64,000 bases of DNA. Source: Sialis fuliginosa. Its lineage: Eukaryota; Arthropoda; Insecta; Megaloptera; Sialidae. The translations under genes were made by a program, and so were the position numbers. Below are positions 10,962 to 22,810 of the stretch, piece by piece. The stretch lies in assembly GCA_961205875.1 (NCBI GenBank), contig OY540813.1:20927001-20991000 (forward strand). The letters run 5' to 3'. Under the pieces are notes generated by a model, which saw only the letters and a list, made by a program, of their open reading frames with translations, made no database searches and was not told where the DNA came from. Positions within the stretch are counted from its first letter, which is position 1. Every line of letters starts with the position of its first letter.

Positions 10962-12240
10962 AAAACGGCCAAGTGCGTGTTGGGCACGCACATGATAGGT
11001 TTCCGTAGTCATTACGATTTATAAACAAGAGTTATTTCAACGGACGCTCTGATAACGACATTTAAATGCAAATATATCGTGACTGAAGGGTTAAAATCAA
11101 AATGTCATATAACATTTTTTGTTGTATTTTAGGAGACCTATCTAAAGATACCCCACTCAATGGGGTAAGTGAAAAAAAATTTGAGTACAATTTTCAGTCT
11201 ATGGGAGGGGGTCCAAAATAATTTTGATAGTGTTCGTTATAATTTTCAGTGAAAGTACTAATTCAAAGCTACATTCTGAATTTTTTTCAGATTTTTTGAA
11301 TAGATAGTTTAGAAATTAGGGTGGGGGGGGGGACGCTTTGATAACGACATTTAAATGCAAATATATTTTGACTGAAGGGTTAAAATCAAAAGATCATTTA
11401 ACATTATTTGTTGCATTTTAGGAGACCTATCCAATGACCACTCACTCAATGGGTTAAGTGGAAAAAAAATGTGAGTTCATTTTTCAGTCTATGGGAGGGG
11501 GGTCCAAAATAATTTTGAGAGTGTTCGATATAATTTTCAGTGGAAGTACTAATTGAAAGCTACATTCTAAATTTTTTTCAGATTTTTTGAAAAGATAGTT
11601 TAGAAATTAAGGGGGGGGGGACGCTTTGATAACGACATTTAAATGCAAATATATCGTGACTGAAGGGTTAAAATCAAAAGGTCATTTAACATTATTTGTT
11701 GCATTTTAGGAGACCTATCCAATGACCCCCCAATCAATGGAATATGTGAAAAAAAAATTGTGAGTTTACTTTTCAGTCTATGGGAGGGGGGTCCAAAATA
11801 ATTTTGACAGTGTTCGTTATAATTTTCAGTGGAAGTACTAATTAAAGGTTACATTCATGAATTTTTTCAGATTTTTTAAATTGATAGTTTAGAAATTAAG
11901 GGGGGGGGGACGCTTTTATCACGACTTTGAACGCAAATATATCGTGACTGAAGGGTTAAAATCAAAATGTCATATTGCATTTTTTATTGCATTTTAGGAG
12001 ACCTATCTAAAGACATCCCACTTAATGTATTAAGCGAAAAAAATTTTTTGAAAATACTTTTTAGTCTATGGAAAGGGGGTCCAAAAAAATTTTTTTTTCA
12101 AAAATATTATCATTTCTGTTTTTGGGTGATCAGTGTTCGTATGTATACCAAATTTCATCTTAATCGGCTTAAAATTTTTGAGGACGGACGGACATGGCGA
12201 AACTATAAGGTTTCCTAGTTTTCTACGGAAACCTAAAAAT
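10962..12240. mobile_element. Interspersed element carrying an internal tandem array
   Basis: The left end begins AAAACGGCCAAGTGCGTGTT with AGGTTTCCGTAG about 35 bases in. The right end closes with CTACGGAAACCTAAAAA, so AGGTTTCCGTAG is inverted at the two ends. The ending AAATTTCATCTTAATCGG then GGACGGACGGACA is typical of a repeat family that is very common in insect genomes. The interior is the 289-bp tandem array. No transposase was found. Confidence 0.65.
11041..12135 (+). repeat. Tandem array, four units of about 289 bp with poly-G tracts
   Basis: The marker GACGCTTTGATAACGACATT starts successive units at about 11,043, 11,332, 11,620 and (diverged) 11,909, spacings 289, 288 and 289. Units 2-4 are each preceded by a run of 9-10 G (first interrupted by a T). 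Each unit also contains GTCTATGGGAGGGGGTCCAAA. The fourth is truncated. The regular spacing and unequal divergence point to local amplification inside the 10962-12240 element. Confidence 0.85.
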
Positions 12241-12255
12241 GAAAACTATAGGGAT

Positions 12256-12397
12256 CTAAACACACGACGTTTTTTTATACAAGCAGACGACGCGCGTTTC
12301 ATGAACACGCGTTGACAGCGCCGAAGAGTTCCACAAGTTGCGTATGTATCGCGTAAACGCGCGTCGTCTGCTTGTATAAAATACGTCGTGTGTTTAG
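12256..12397. mobile_element. Palindromic CpG-rich MITE, 142 bp
   Basis: The arms are close to 45 bp each and almost identical: left CTAAACACACGACG then TATACAAGCAGACGACGCGC, right the reverse complement of the same. The short loop contains GTTGACAGCGCCGAAG. The many intact CpGs in AT-rich surroundings suggest a recent insertion or a source outside methylated DNA. No certain target duplication. It sits 15 bp from the end of the preceding element. Confidence 0.75.
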
Positions 12398-14397
12398 GCG
12401 ATTATAGATATAACTAACTCATATTCTCCTAGCGTCCTCATATGAGGACGGTTTATAATTCAAAGAAAATCCCATAAAAAATGTTAAACCATATTTCATA
12501 TTTCTGGGATCAATCTTAGATATTTCATTGAATTTCAATATGATTGGGTTAACATTTCTAAGTCCGGAGAATATAGGATAATATAATATGTAGCATCTAT
12601 CGATGTAATGATAAAATTTTCATTCACATCATGGCTCGTTTTCGTGCTTTTTTGGTGAAATAACTTTATGGTGCTAAACAGTTGGTTTTAACTACTATGT
12701 TCAAATGGTTCCTTAAGATTACTGACAGTATAATAATACAAAAAGCAGATTGTCTCTGCTTTTGCAGAGACAATCTGCTTTTTGCAAGTAAAATGTATCA
12801 AATTCCGACATTTGTGACATGGACGAATTTGCACGCACTACGACATATTTACTACAACTTTATGTGCTTGCATGTTTAAATATCTCATTGTCAATATTTA
12901 TTATGCAGGTCAACAAAATATGTTGCAAATAAGTAAAAAGGCTAGTAATCTTCTATAGCTCTTAGAATAATTTAAAACACTCAAGTTTACTCATTCTAAA
13001 GAGCTCACATAAACTTTGCTATAAAATAAAAATAACAAACTCCTTTTAGAAGAGTACTTGTCTCATGACTTTTAACATTTTTTATGTTATAAAATAATCA
13101 GCTGTCTGGGCAATCTTATATATATCTTATTTTTAAATAAAAACTACTTTTTTATATTATATCTACAAATTTTAAAGTAGCGGCCGCTAAACCGTACTGT
13201 GTAGTTCGCCAAGTAATTTAAATTTCAAAAGTAGTTTCCAGCTTTAGGTTTAAAGATCGCTGTCCTAAAACATCGACTATACTACTATTTACACAAAGTA
13301 AAGTATATCCAACAGTTTTAAACTTATTAATATTCTCAGATATCAAAATTGAAATACCTAACCAAAACTAACCTATCTAATAATAAAACATTGGCGAAAC
13401 TTTAGTATCCGACGTACACACAGATTTCATATTTTTGTTTGTTGGCAATACATTATTTGGGTGCGCGCACGCATATGATTTATGTTAGTGATGTTAGTGA
13501 TTGAACGGTATTCAAACGGTGGAATATATGCGACCTCCAAAACATTATATAATAAAATAATATTATAATTATATTATATTCATAAATACATTATGTTTAT
13601 CAACATATAACTGATTATTTTTTAAAGTATATTTAGTCATTTCATGTTCACATGTTACACTCCTAAAATATGTCTGTATATTTTACTTTTCATATACATA
13701 TATAATTGAAGAAAAGTAGATAAACTTTCATATAAAGAATTTAATTTTTAATTTGAAAATGTTCAATATTTTAAGCGAAATTACACATTAGTACAAAGAT
13801 TGTCGTACTTTAATTAAAATGCTATTACCTACCATTAATTTAGAAATCTCTATTTCACAATACGTGAGCTTTAACTGTAATTATCTTGGTATACAGTAAT
13901 TTTCTCTTTCGTTTCGATAATTTAAGTCTATAGAGAAATAGAAACGAATTCATTTGTTAACACAATTAATGAAGCTAATGTAAAAGCTTTTATGAAAAGA
14001 GTGAATTTTATTTTCAAAATTAGTGCTTTTGTTAAATACATTTTCGTCTTTGTATATATGTTTTTACATTATGTGCCCCGGTGGTAACTAATAAAAGATA
14101 CATTTTCTTTGCCCTGATCAATATAACACAAATCCTAATTCTATCGATGATCCAAGTCAGGAGACGGTCTTGTAAAATTTTAACTGGCTGCATATGTAAA
14201 TTAATACCAAATTTAAACTCCATAATAGGATCTCACAACTTAAAGATATGTTTTTAATAAAAACAAATATCCATCCTTTACCGTTATCGATAAAAACACT
14301 TTATACAATACAAACTCCAAGAATTTTGTGGTCTATTTAACCATAGTATGCAATGCGTGTCACAAAAAATTGTATAAATATTTATTAGTTATTATTT
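12398..14397. other. AT-rich non-coding stretch
   Basis: No gene. It contains one perfect hairpin (12740-12783, listed separately). A NotI-like GCGGCCGC occurs at 13180. A 63-codon minus-strand ORF at 14032-14223 has no recognisable family. Confidence 0.5.
12740..12783. repeat. Perfect 20-bp hairpin with a TTTT loop
   Basis: AAAAAGCAGATTGTCTCTGC at 12740-12759 is followed by TTTT and its exact reverse complement at 12764-12783. No other palindromic sequence surrounds it. It could be a template-switch mutation or a small folded RNA; no precursor-like flanking stem was seen. Confidence 0.9.
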
Positions 14398-15033
14398 GGG
14401 GCAAAATTCGCCAAGTGTATCAGGTTAAAATTTTGATGTCACCGATTTTCTTGAAATTTTGCAGTTTTGTTGTATGAATGCCTAGTAATAAAAATGCAAA
14501 AGGATTTTACCGTAGTGTCATTTGTTGTTAAAATACAGGGCCGCGAATTTCGACATTTTATAGAATAGGTGTTTTTTTAGAAATTAATAGCTTATATCTA
14601 TATCACACTATTTTGCCAAATTCTGGTATGTACTGACTCATAGATTTTTGTATCTTCTTTTCGAAAAAAAAATATTGCATTAGCGAAAAAACATTTTTTC
14701 GCAAATATTTTTAGAATCAAAAAATATTTTTTAATTTTTTTCGAAATACTTAATTTTTAATATTTTTTTTCATCATTCCAAATGAAAGTACAATTCTTAA
14801 GCTTGAAAATGATATAGCATACATCATGGGGCCGGGGTGTTAATTGGGAGTTTACAGCAGTTGAAAGCGCGCGGACCCACGCGTCGAGTAGCTACTGTAC
14901 TGCTGAACGCGCGAGAACTTAGTGGTTACAAGTTAGATGTTATTACTAGGCATTCATACAACAAAACTGCAAAATTTCAAGAAAATCGGTGACATCAAAA
15001 TTTTAACCTGATACACTTGGCGAATTTTGCCCC
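14398..15033. mobile_element. Non-autonomous DNA element, 636 bp, with 93-bp inverted ends
   Basis: Left arm 14398-14490 and right arm 14941-15033 are near-perfect inverted copies, starting GGGGCAAAATTCGCCAAGTG at both ends. ATTT flanks both sides (14394-14397, 15034-15037) and may be the target duplication. The interior has a GC-rich patch at 14868-14930. No transposase. Confidence 0.85.
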
Positions 15034-15037
15034 ATTT

Positions 15038-16017
15038 ACGAATATTTTTCGTAAATGAATGAAACCAGTTATCCGAACACTCTCAGTCCTCAATTGTATC
15101 GGATAATCTATGTTCTACTGTACATCATATAATAATTTTAATACGTATATTATATTCAGCTTTAACTTAAGTGGATTTTTAATTCATTACATCACAATTA
15201 AATGTACTTTAAACATTTAAAAATGTATTATTACAATGGAGAAAAATTAAATCATAATTAGAAATTTAATTGGTATTATAAAAAAAGATTTATGTTTATA
15301 CAAATTACCTCTCTTGGGGATTTTTATGTATGATGTAATCTGAGCGTTTTTTATTGATTTTTACTCGCTTATTAAAATTTTAGAGTTATAATAGCAATTA
15401 ATTTAAACCAATAAATCTATGATATAAGAAAATTTTATACCATTACTACAATTTTCTTAAAACACGTATTTTTTATACAAAGTATTAATTTATTATATAC
15501 TTGCCAAAACTCAGTACAAACATAAAATAATGTACATAATAGGTATTGAATAATATATTGATGAATCAACTTTGTGCACAATGACAAAATTTGAGTGATT
15601 TTTTCATAGTTTTTTATCATAACTTGAGTACAATATTTTAAAATAGATAAACTTTTCATGTCTCCAAACTGAAATCTCATGTTCATTGAGCATCTTGAAG
15701 TTGCCTCCCCTAGTCACACTTGGGCATGTCCATTTCTCACCAGTAATCATATCTGATAATGGAAATGTGTGAACGTATATAACTAGTTATATATTATTTC
15801 TTATAAGCATATAATAAAAAAACAACTACAATTATTATACCTATATAATTACATTACATATACATTAATTGTAAATATACTTTGATCATAGTTCGATACC
15901 GTTTAACTTACCATTAGCTATTGTACATAGTTTAATTGATTATTTGCCTTCTTGACTATACAAATACAAACATGAATTGAATATTACGAAAACCAATAAA
16001 TTTAATATATGTATACA
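15038..16017. other. AT-rich non-coding DNA with a pogo-like terminus fragment
   Basis: 15070-15122 contains AGTTATCCGAACA and CGGATAATC then GTTCTACTGTA, which resembles worn pogo/Tigger ends. The rest is AT-rich without recognisable features. Confidence 0.4.
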
Positions 16018-16360
16018 GGATGGTCCGGTTTGGAATACAGATATTTTAAGAGCTGATTCCTTGGCTCATTCTGAGTGAAAAATTGTACGAGGAGGTGGGG
16101 TCTATCTTCAACACCCTCTGAGCTATAGGGTGTTTCCTATTCTTACGAGCAAAGATTATCTCATAACTTCCAAAGTAACGTAACTAAAGCAACCACAATG
16201 AGTCAGTTTCATAGGTAATTAACTAAGGTATTTTTCAGTATTAGTGTTATTGCTAGCCATGTTTCAAGTTCAGAGTTATTGCTCATCAAAATCAAAAAAT
16301 ATGTTTATTTTTTTGAAAATTTTTATGAAAATGACATTTTTCTCCAAAAGTACCTATAAT
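16018..16360. repeat. Dispersed-repeat terminus
   Basis: The sequence ACAGGATGGTCCGGTTTGG followed by a less AT-rich stretch (GAGGAGGTGGGGTCTATC) resembles the ends of dispersed insect elements. It lies just downstream, in minus-strand sense, of the reverse transcriptase remnant and could be part of its 3' region. No matching second end was found. Confidence 0.35.
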
Positions 16361-16366
16361 ATGTAG

Positions 16367-16842
16367 TACGGTGGTTGCATGGTATAGATCTTAATGCCTC
16401 TACGTACAATTTGTACAATCTTAAAGCTCTGTATTGCACTCTATCTAGCTTGAGCAGAGATTGCGTTGCTGCTGTGTTTTAAAATATACAACCATTACAT
16501 TGTCAATCCTACTAGATCTTATTAAATCTTTGTAAAGAATAAGTGATATCTAAGGATCTACCCACCATGACGTACCATTAATACCTACATCAGATTATGT
16601 TCATTATTTTATAAGTATGCTGATTCCACTTCAATCTTTTTATTGATTTGGATACGTTAAAATTTGAGAAAATATTTTTTTATCTTTCTTTTAATATTAT
16701 CGAGTGGCTTTTAACTGGCTTTATTTATGATTCTTTGAACCAGTTATTTAAGCAGTATACTACGGGTATTAAGTAAAGTCGTTTGAAGATTTTTGAGACT
16801 TGAAAGTAAACAAATATCATCTGCATATTGAATTAAATCGCT
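16367..16842 (-). pseudogene. Non-LTR retrotransposon reverse transcriptase remnant
   Basis: Read on the minus strand, 16842 downward gives SDLIQYADDICLLSSLKNLQ, which contains the reverse transcriptase catalytic YADD (16816-16827). Then come degraded frames with WFKES, KSHSI and NVSKSIKRLKW. Finally LKLDRVQYRALRL (about 16416-16454) and ALRSIPCN appear, the conserved block after the RT domain of Jockey/I-type non-LTR elements. Several stops and at least two frameshifts interrupt it, and no endonuclease or 5' end was seen. It is a dead partial copy; the clade is inferred only from these motifs. Confidence 0.8.
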
Positions 16843-16894
16843 CTATATGTTAATAATACCATATAACAACATAATTCGTTAAATCGTCCGTGTA

Positions 16895-18470
16895 TATATA
16901 TGAGCATTTTCAGTAGTTTTTTTTTAAAACAGGGCGCAAAGTTTTGAAATCGAGCGAAATTAGACCTTAGAGTACCTTATTTTTCGAAGCATCCCTTATT
17001 ATGCATGTTATGGGGCTCATTATCTTCGTTTTTTATTGAACTCTCATTTGAAATCGGTTTCAGAGCCGAGTATTCAATTTTGACCAAATGCGGTACCAAA
17101 ACATTAAGTTTATTTTTTTGTTAAAATAGTCGATTCAACCAAAATACTTTCAGTATAGGTCAATTTATGCTATTTTTTATGTAGTTTCCAAATATTTATA
17201 CATTTTTTAATTTGGTCCGAAACTTTTAATGTTACACCCTTAAAAACTTTTTTTTATAGTGAGCTCCTAAGTGAGATATAATTTTTATAAAACACCTAAT
17301 TATTCGTGTATTAAAGATAAGAATTGACAGGAATTTTCAGTGTTTCTGAAATGTCGGGGCTCCTGATAATCGAATATAAAATATACCACTTAATTCGTTA
17401 TGAAATTCCCTACAAATCTACATAAGTTTTATTTTTTTAGAATAATTACAAAACCTACAAATAAATAAAAACTTTGTACATCGATTTCGTATTTATTTAA
17501 TAACAACTTTAAATGTAATAGACGGAGACCAGTAGCTTATTTCCATTGTTTATTTCAAAAGTCGTGAAAATTTCGTATTTATTTAATGTAATAAATAGTG
17601 TCTCATAACTTCATTGTTTAATATGTACTGACTTTTAAGACGGACTCGCTCGGCTTTTATTTTTCTAAAGATTTTTTAATTAATCTAAAAAAATTAAACT
17701 TATGTAGATTTGTAGGGAATTTCATAACGTATTAAGTGGTATATTTTATATTCGATTATCAGGAGCCCCGATACTTCAAAAACACTGAAAATTCCTGTAA
17801 ATTCTTATCTTTAATACACGAGAGTAATTAGGTATTTTATAAAAATTATATCTCACTTAGGAGCTCAATATGAAAAAATGTTTTTAGAAGGTTATTTTGA
17901 GGATAAAGAATAGAAATTTTTGCCAAAATTTGGGGCAATTTGGAGAATGGAGAAAAAAGTTTTAATTGTGTGAATATAGCGTTTTTTGGAAAATAAGACA
18001 TAATAAGACCAAATTAAAAAGTGTATAAATATTTGGAAACTATATAAAAAATAGAATAAAATAATCTATACCGGAAGTATTTTGGTTGGAACCAAAAAAT
18101 TCGGCGGCAATTTCAAAACCGACTATTTTTACAAAAAATCAAACTTAATGTTTCGGTACCGCATTCGGCCAAAATTGAATATTTGGCTCTGAAACCGATT
18201 TCAAATGAAAATTCAATAAAAAACGAAGAAAATGAGCCCTATAACATGTATAATAGGTTTTAAAAAATAAGGTATTCTTGAAAAAAGTCTAATTTCGATC
18301 GATTTCAAAACTCGTTTAAAAAATCGTAATTCGGACAAAAAATGAGGGGGGGGGAAAGAGTATAGAAAACGTGTTTTTTTCATATATACTTTGAGAAAAA
18401 AATGGGAGCAAAATCGGTGACATACGTGCGCCCTGTTTTAAAAAAAAAACTACTGGAAATGCTCATACGT
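16895..18470. mobile_element. Large foldback element, about 1.58 kb
   Basis: Nearly the whole segment is one inverted repeat. TATGAGCATTTTCAGTAG at the left faces CTACTGGAAATGCTCATA at the right. AAACAGGGCGC faces GCGCCCTGTTT, GAAATCGGTTTCAGAGCC faces GGCTCTGAAACCGATTTC, and TCCCTACAAATCTACATAAG (17410) faces CTTATGTAGATTTGTAGGGA (17699). The right arm is longer because of an insertion (about 17880-18000 and nearby). The loop (about 17430-17690) is AT-rich and non-coding. No transposase. Confidence 0.85.
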
Positions 18471-18481
18471 ATTTATATAAA

Positions 18482-19333
18482 TACTAGCTGGGCCCACGCG
18501 GCTTCGCTCGCGTGGACTACGGAATTTAGGATTTAAAAAATATATAGTTGAATTAATTACAAACACGATTAGTTATTAATGTAATAAAAACCAAATAACA
18601 CTTAAATTACCTACCTAACAAAAAGTAAAAATAATTTTTGTTCTATTTAAATTTTAAAGTTAATTATTGAAAACAAAATAAACAATTGACAATCAAAAGA
18701 ATACCGGCCTGTTTGACGTGTTGGCACGTTCCCTCGCCGCACCCCGCGCATGGTCACAATCGCGCGAATAATATGTTCCAATATGTATATTTCGATATTT
18801 TCTAAACTATACGACCAAATTGGATGCTGTAAATGGCAAATTATATCTACATTAAGTATTTATGACGATGAAATCATTTATTATGATAAGGATTAATGTT
18901 TTGCAGGTCATAAGTCCATGTAAACAGAACCCAAATATTTTATGTTTTCTTTGTAACATAAAAGCAGTCATTGTGGCTTAAATATAAAAGTTAGAGATAT
19001 GGTGTCGCGGACTTTTTTTTTTTACTTTTGATTCTACACAATTCTTTAATACATTATTTTGTTCTATATTGAACGGTTTAGGCAGCGTATTACAAAACAA
19101 CGCGCCGACGGCAAACATTTTTCCGACTTAATTTACTATTATCGTCACTGCTTAGTTGTTATGTTACCTAACCTAATAAAATATAGCCTATAACCTGGCC
19201 AGAGAACGTTGCTATGAATTAAAAAAAAACACGTAAATCAGATAAGTGGTTCTCGAGTGATAAGGTAACTAACGGACAGACAGACAGACAGACAGAGAGA
19301 CGTTGAGCTTTATATATATTAAGGATTAAGGAT
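18482..19333 (+). mobile_element. Retroelement-like dispersed repeat, TACTAGC family, longest copy
   Basis: It starts TACTAGCTGGGCCCACGCG, with a perfect CCACGCG/CGCGTGG hairpin around GCTTCGCT, and ends with a CAGACAGACAGACAGA run followed by TTTATATATATTAAGGAT. This beginning and ending are typical of a very widespread insect family with a RTE/SINE-like tail. A partial copy at 45277-45552 matches the internal part (GGTTTAGGCAGCGTATT, AATTTACTATTAT). No ORF. Confidence 0.65.
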
Positions 19334-21402
19334 ATAAGTAACGCTCGTGTGAAGTCAAAACACGTGTCGACTGACATTTTTTTCTTGTGGTTAAAGTTAA
19401 TGTATTTAATTTTAGTATATTAAAAAGTATTGAAAATATCTACTACTAAAATAACTTAATATTCAAACCAGATTCTACTAAAAACTCAACTTTGCTTCTG
19501 ATTCTGACAGATGACATAACTTTTACGCATACAATAACCATTACGAACAAAAAATCAACAACGAAAAACGACTAAAACGTACTGTCCATTTACATTACAT
19601 TTTAATTGGCATAAATTCAATTTAATCTGTGCATATACCATTTCAAATATCTCTCTTTTTCTCGGCAGAAACATTTCCGTTTTGGAAAATTGATTTGTTG
19701 GTGAGTTGAGATTTCAATATGAGCTTGCAATTTTCCGCATCAATTGAAATCTTTGAATCTCGTATGAAACCGTTACTGTGAATTTTATATATGCAATATG
19801 TAATTGAATAAAAAGCTCTACACGCGTATACACGTTTGATTTTATTTCTTTTTCTGTTTAATGTTATTTCAAAAAGTTTATCCGCCATAAATAAACTTGT
19901 TAGTAATGAAATTTGTAAAAGAATAAATATTTTAGATACGCATTTTTATTACGATAATATGAAATACGGATTTATTGCAAAATATATTTTTGTCATGAAA
20001 ATGCACTGCTACTTCCACATATGGTACTTATATTAGACGTGCAATAATATTGCCAACAACATTATAATTTCCATGGATTTGAAGTCAGCAATATGAAAAT
20101 TTTGTCAAAAATAACATTGCCAACTGTGGTTGCACAAGACAATATTTGCAGCTATACTTCTGTAAAAAAATTTGACGATCTCATCTTAAAAAATATTAAG
20201 CTGATATCACTCAAGCAAATTTGAACAAGTACTTATTGGTTCTGTAAAAAAAATAATTTAGTTTTGTTTGAGTCTCGCGTGAATCCCTAATTTGAAACTA
20301 TCTCAAACTTTATGACAAGCTTTCTTATAGATATAGATAATGAAAACCTCTATAAAAGTTGAGGGTCTTTATAATTATGTATCCATTATTTAAGCACTTT
20401 TTAATATGCCCTATCTATGCAAATTTAACTGAACTTTAGTTATTTTACTTAGAATTTTCAATTTATATAAGATAAATTCTCACATAAGGTATTTCTCGAA
20501 AAAATGAATAAAATCAAGAGTAAGCCCAAATTTTGTAAATAACTTTAAAAAATATTATAAGAAAGTCCATTCAAAATCCTGAAATGATTCACCATCTGTG
20601 AGCCATGATATCATCAAAATAAAATCAATACATTTAAACATTGCAAACGTAATCCCTATAGCTTTATTTGATTTTATTTTGTAGATATTTTTACTCGTAG
20701 ATGGTAAATCGTTTAAAGATTATGATTATGAATGGAGCTTTTTAGTTATTTAAAAAAAATTGAGTAAATAACTAAAAATAAACAAAGAAATAAAACCACA
20801 AAACCAGAGTTTCAATTTAAAAAATAAAAACAAAAAATATAAAAGTTATATAACCACGCAATAGCTGTCTAAAGGAACTATTCGGGTTCAGGACCATAAA
20901 CATTTTAATTTAAAAAAATTGAGCTTACTCTTGATTTTTGTTTTAATTTTCCGATAAATTTTACAAATCGTGTAATATTTCACTTTTTCTATAATATAAG
21001 CGAACATTTGTGCGCTTTAGTAAATTCAAGTTTACACTCTACAGTTATTACGTGCAGAATAAAATATAAGCGACAGAGGTCTGAATCTTAAATTGTTTTC
21101 TATACAAATGCTACTTACTATCTTCACGAACAATGCAAAAGCCAACAAAGGACCCTTAAATGATATTATCCAGCTTGGCGTTTCTAGTTATACATTTATT
21201 GTAATGTAACCTTGTTTATTAAATTTATTTATGTCCATAGATTTGTATTCAGCATAATGTTTTCTCAACATTTTAATACAAATATTTTGTATATGGTACC
21301 TATAGAGATAAAGAGCTCAAAGTGAAAAGATTTTATTTTATTAAAGTACCTACTAATATTTTACTTGAAAGCATTATTTGTATTTATAGTACTTTTCTTT
21401 AA
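19334..21402. other. AT-rich non-coding stretch, weak inverted repeat
   Basis: No gene recognised. An 81-codon minus-strand ORF (19643-19888) has no known family. ATCAAGAGTAAGC at about 20512 is inverted at about 20920 (GCTTACTCTTGAT), a possible old foldback of roughly 460 bp. Confidence 0.45.
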
Positions 21403-22320
21403 TACTAGCGCATTGGACCCGGTGTTCGCCGGTGGTAGAGGAAAATTAGCATTTTAAAGTGGTGCATTCGGGATGTTTTTATTTTTATTTTCTCTTTATA
21501 TGTTCGAAGATGAGTTGAAAATCGAAAAAATTAGGAAAATCGGCCATGTACATCCCGAGAAAATTGCATAATTGTGCATTTTTGATACATTTCGAGTGTA
21601 CCACTACACTGTTTTTGAAATATCTCCAGTTCTATAAGTCGTAGGAAAACTAAAATACTCGTAAGTTAATAGGTAGCGTTAATTTCGAAATGTATTCTAG
21701 CCTCAAAAATCAAAAAATTGTCGAAAAAGTTTTTTATCACTTATAATGCAATAATTAACGTAAAAATCAAGGGATGTTTACAAAAATAGGAGGAAATATG
21801 TATTTTATGTTAAAATTATGAAATATATAAACATATGTTATATATGATGAAATTTTCGAAAAATATTTTATATTTTTACGCCTACAATCGGCCAATTTTG
21901 AAAAAAATGGAAAAGCTCGCCATTTAATAAGAAAATATCGTAGGGTATTTTTTATTGTAGAATTTTTTAATATACTTTCTTGTGAATATACACCAGAATC
22001 TGTTAAATAAGTTAATTAAGTTTTAAAAATTTATAACAAATAAAGGAGTAGAATTACAGTTATGAGTGTAAGAACTTTTTTATACGAAAAGGCCTAAAAA
22101 TGATACAAAAAAAATGTTGATTTAAAAAATATTTTCTCCTTTTTTAAGGCCTTTTCGCGATTTAAAAAATATCGGACCAAGGCACCAACTGGCACTTTGC
22201 ATTTTTAATTCAGGTATACGAATCATAGTTGCCGGTTGTCATATTATTTCCACTCACTTCCTTCTAGCGCCTCGTCTATATAGAGATTCGTATTTTATTA
22301 TTTAAATTTCTTGCACAGAT
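21403..22320 (+). repeat. Probable TACTAGC-type repeat start and following degenerate sequence
   Basis: TACTAGCGCATTGGACCCGG at 21403, followed by GTTCGCCGGTGGTAG, resembles the start of the element at 18482. The sequence after it is AT-rich and frame-less, with GAAAAGGCCTAAAAATG at 22087 facing AAGGCCTTTTCGCG at 22146 as a small inverted repeat. The right end is not defined. Confidence 0.4.
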
Positions 22321-22656
22321 TGTCGTGAACAATATATTGTTTTATTCATAATTCTAGATTTATTAAAGAAAAAATAAAATATATTTAATTTTTTACAATT
22401 ATTAGATAAAAAAATAATTTTATAAAATGTCGACTTTGATAAATGTACTATATAAACAATCTAAAGTAAATGAGTTTCTGCAATATCCTCATTCGGTAGT
22501 GTTACACCATGTTGTAGTATTACGGTTTGTATTTACAATCTTATCAGTCGACGCGTAAAGAAAAATCCGAAAACGTCAATGAGGATTGCTAATAAATGTT
22601 TGCTGTGAAATGTTTTTTTAGATAACAAAAACATTTTCCTTCTTAGATACACATAT

Positions 22657-22810
22657 AGGGTGAGTCATAATAGGTAGAACATATGTGAATAGTTGATCAA
22701 GAAAAATATGTAAAGCAAAAATGTTTATAATATGAACATTTATTCGAAAATTCTTCGTAAGGGAGCTACAGACCCATAAAAATTTTACCTAAAATTAAGT
22801 TTAATTTTGT
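22657..22810 (+). repeat. Dispersed repeat shared with the hAT element at 37 kb
   Basis: The segment starting TAGGGTGAGTCATAATAGG aligns with 37584-37760: AGTTGATC(A/G)AGAAAAATAT, AAATTCTTC, GAGCTACAGAC and AAATAAGTTT occur in the same order and spacing. Divergence is moderate. It is therefore a repeat that also became part of, or inserted in, the hAT element. Confidence 0.65.

Noticed and set aside
19643..19888. 81-codon minus-strand ORF with fairly protein-like composition (starts MADKLFEITLNRKRNKIKRV)
   Set aside because: No family recognised, no splice or neighbour context. It could be an unknown exon but I cannot support it.
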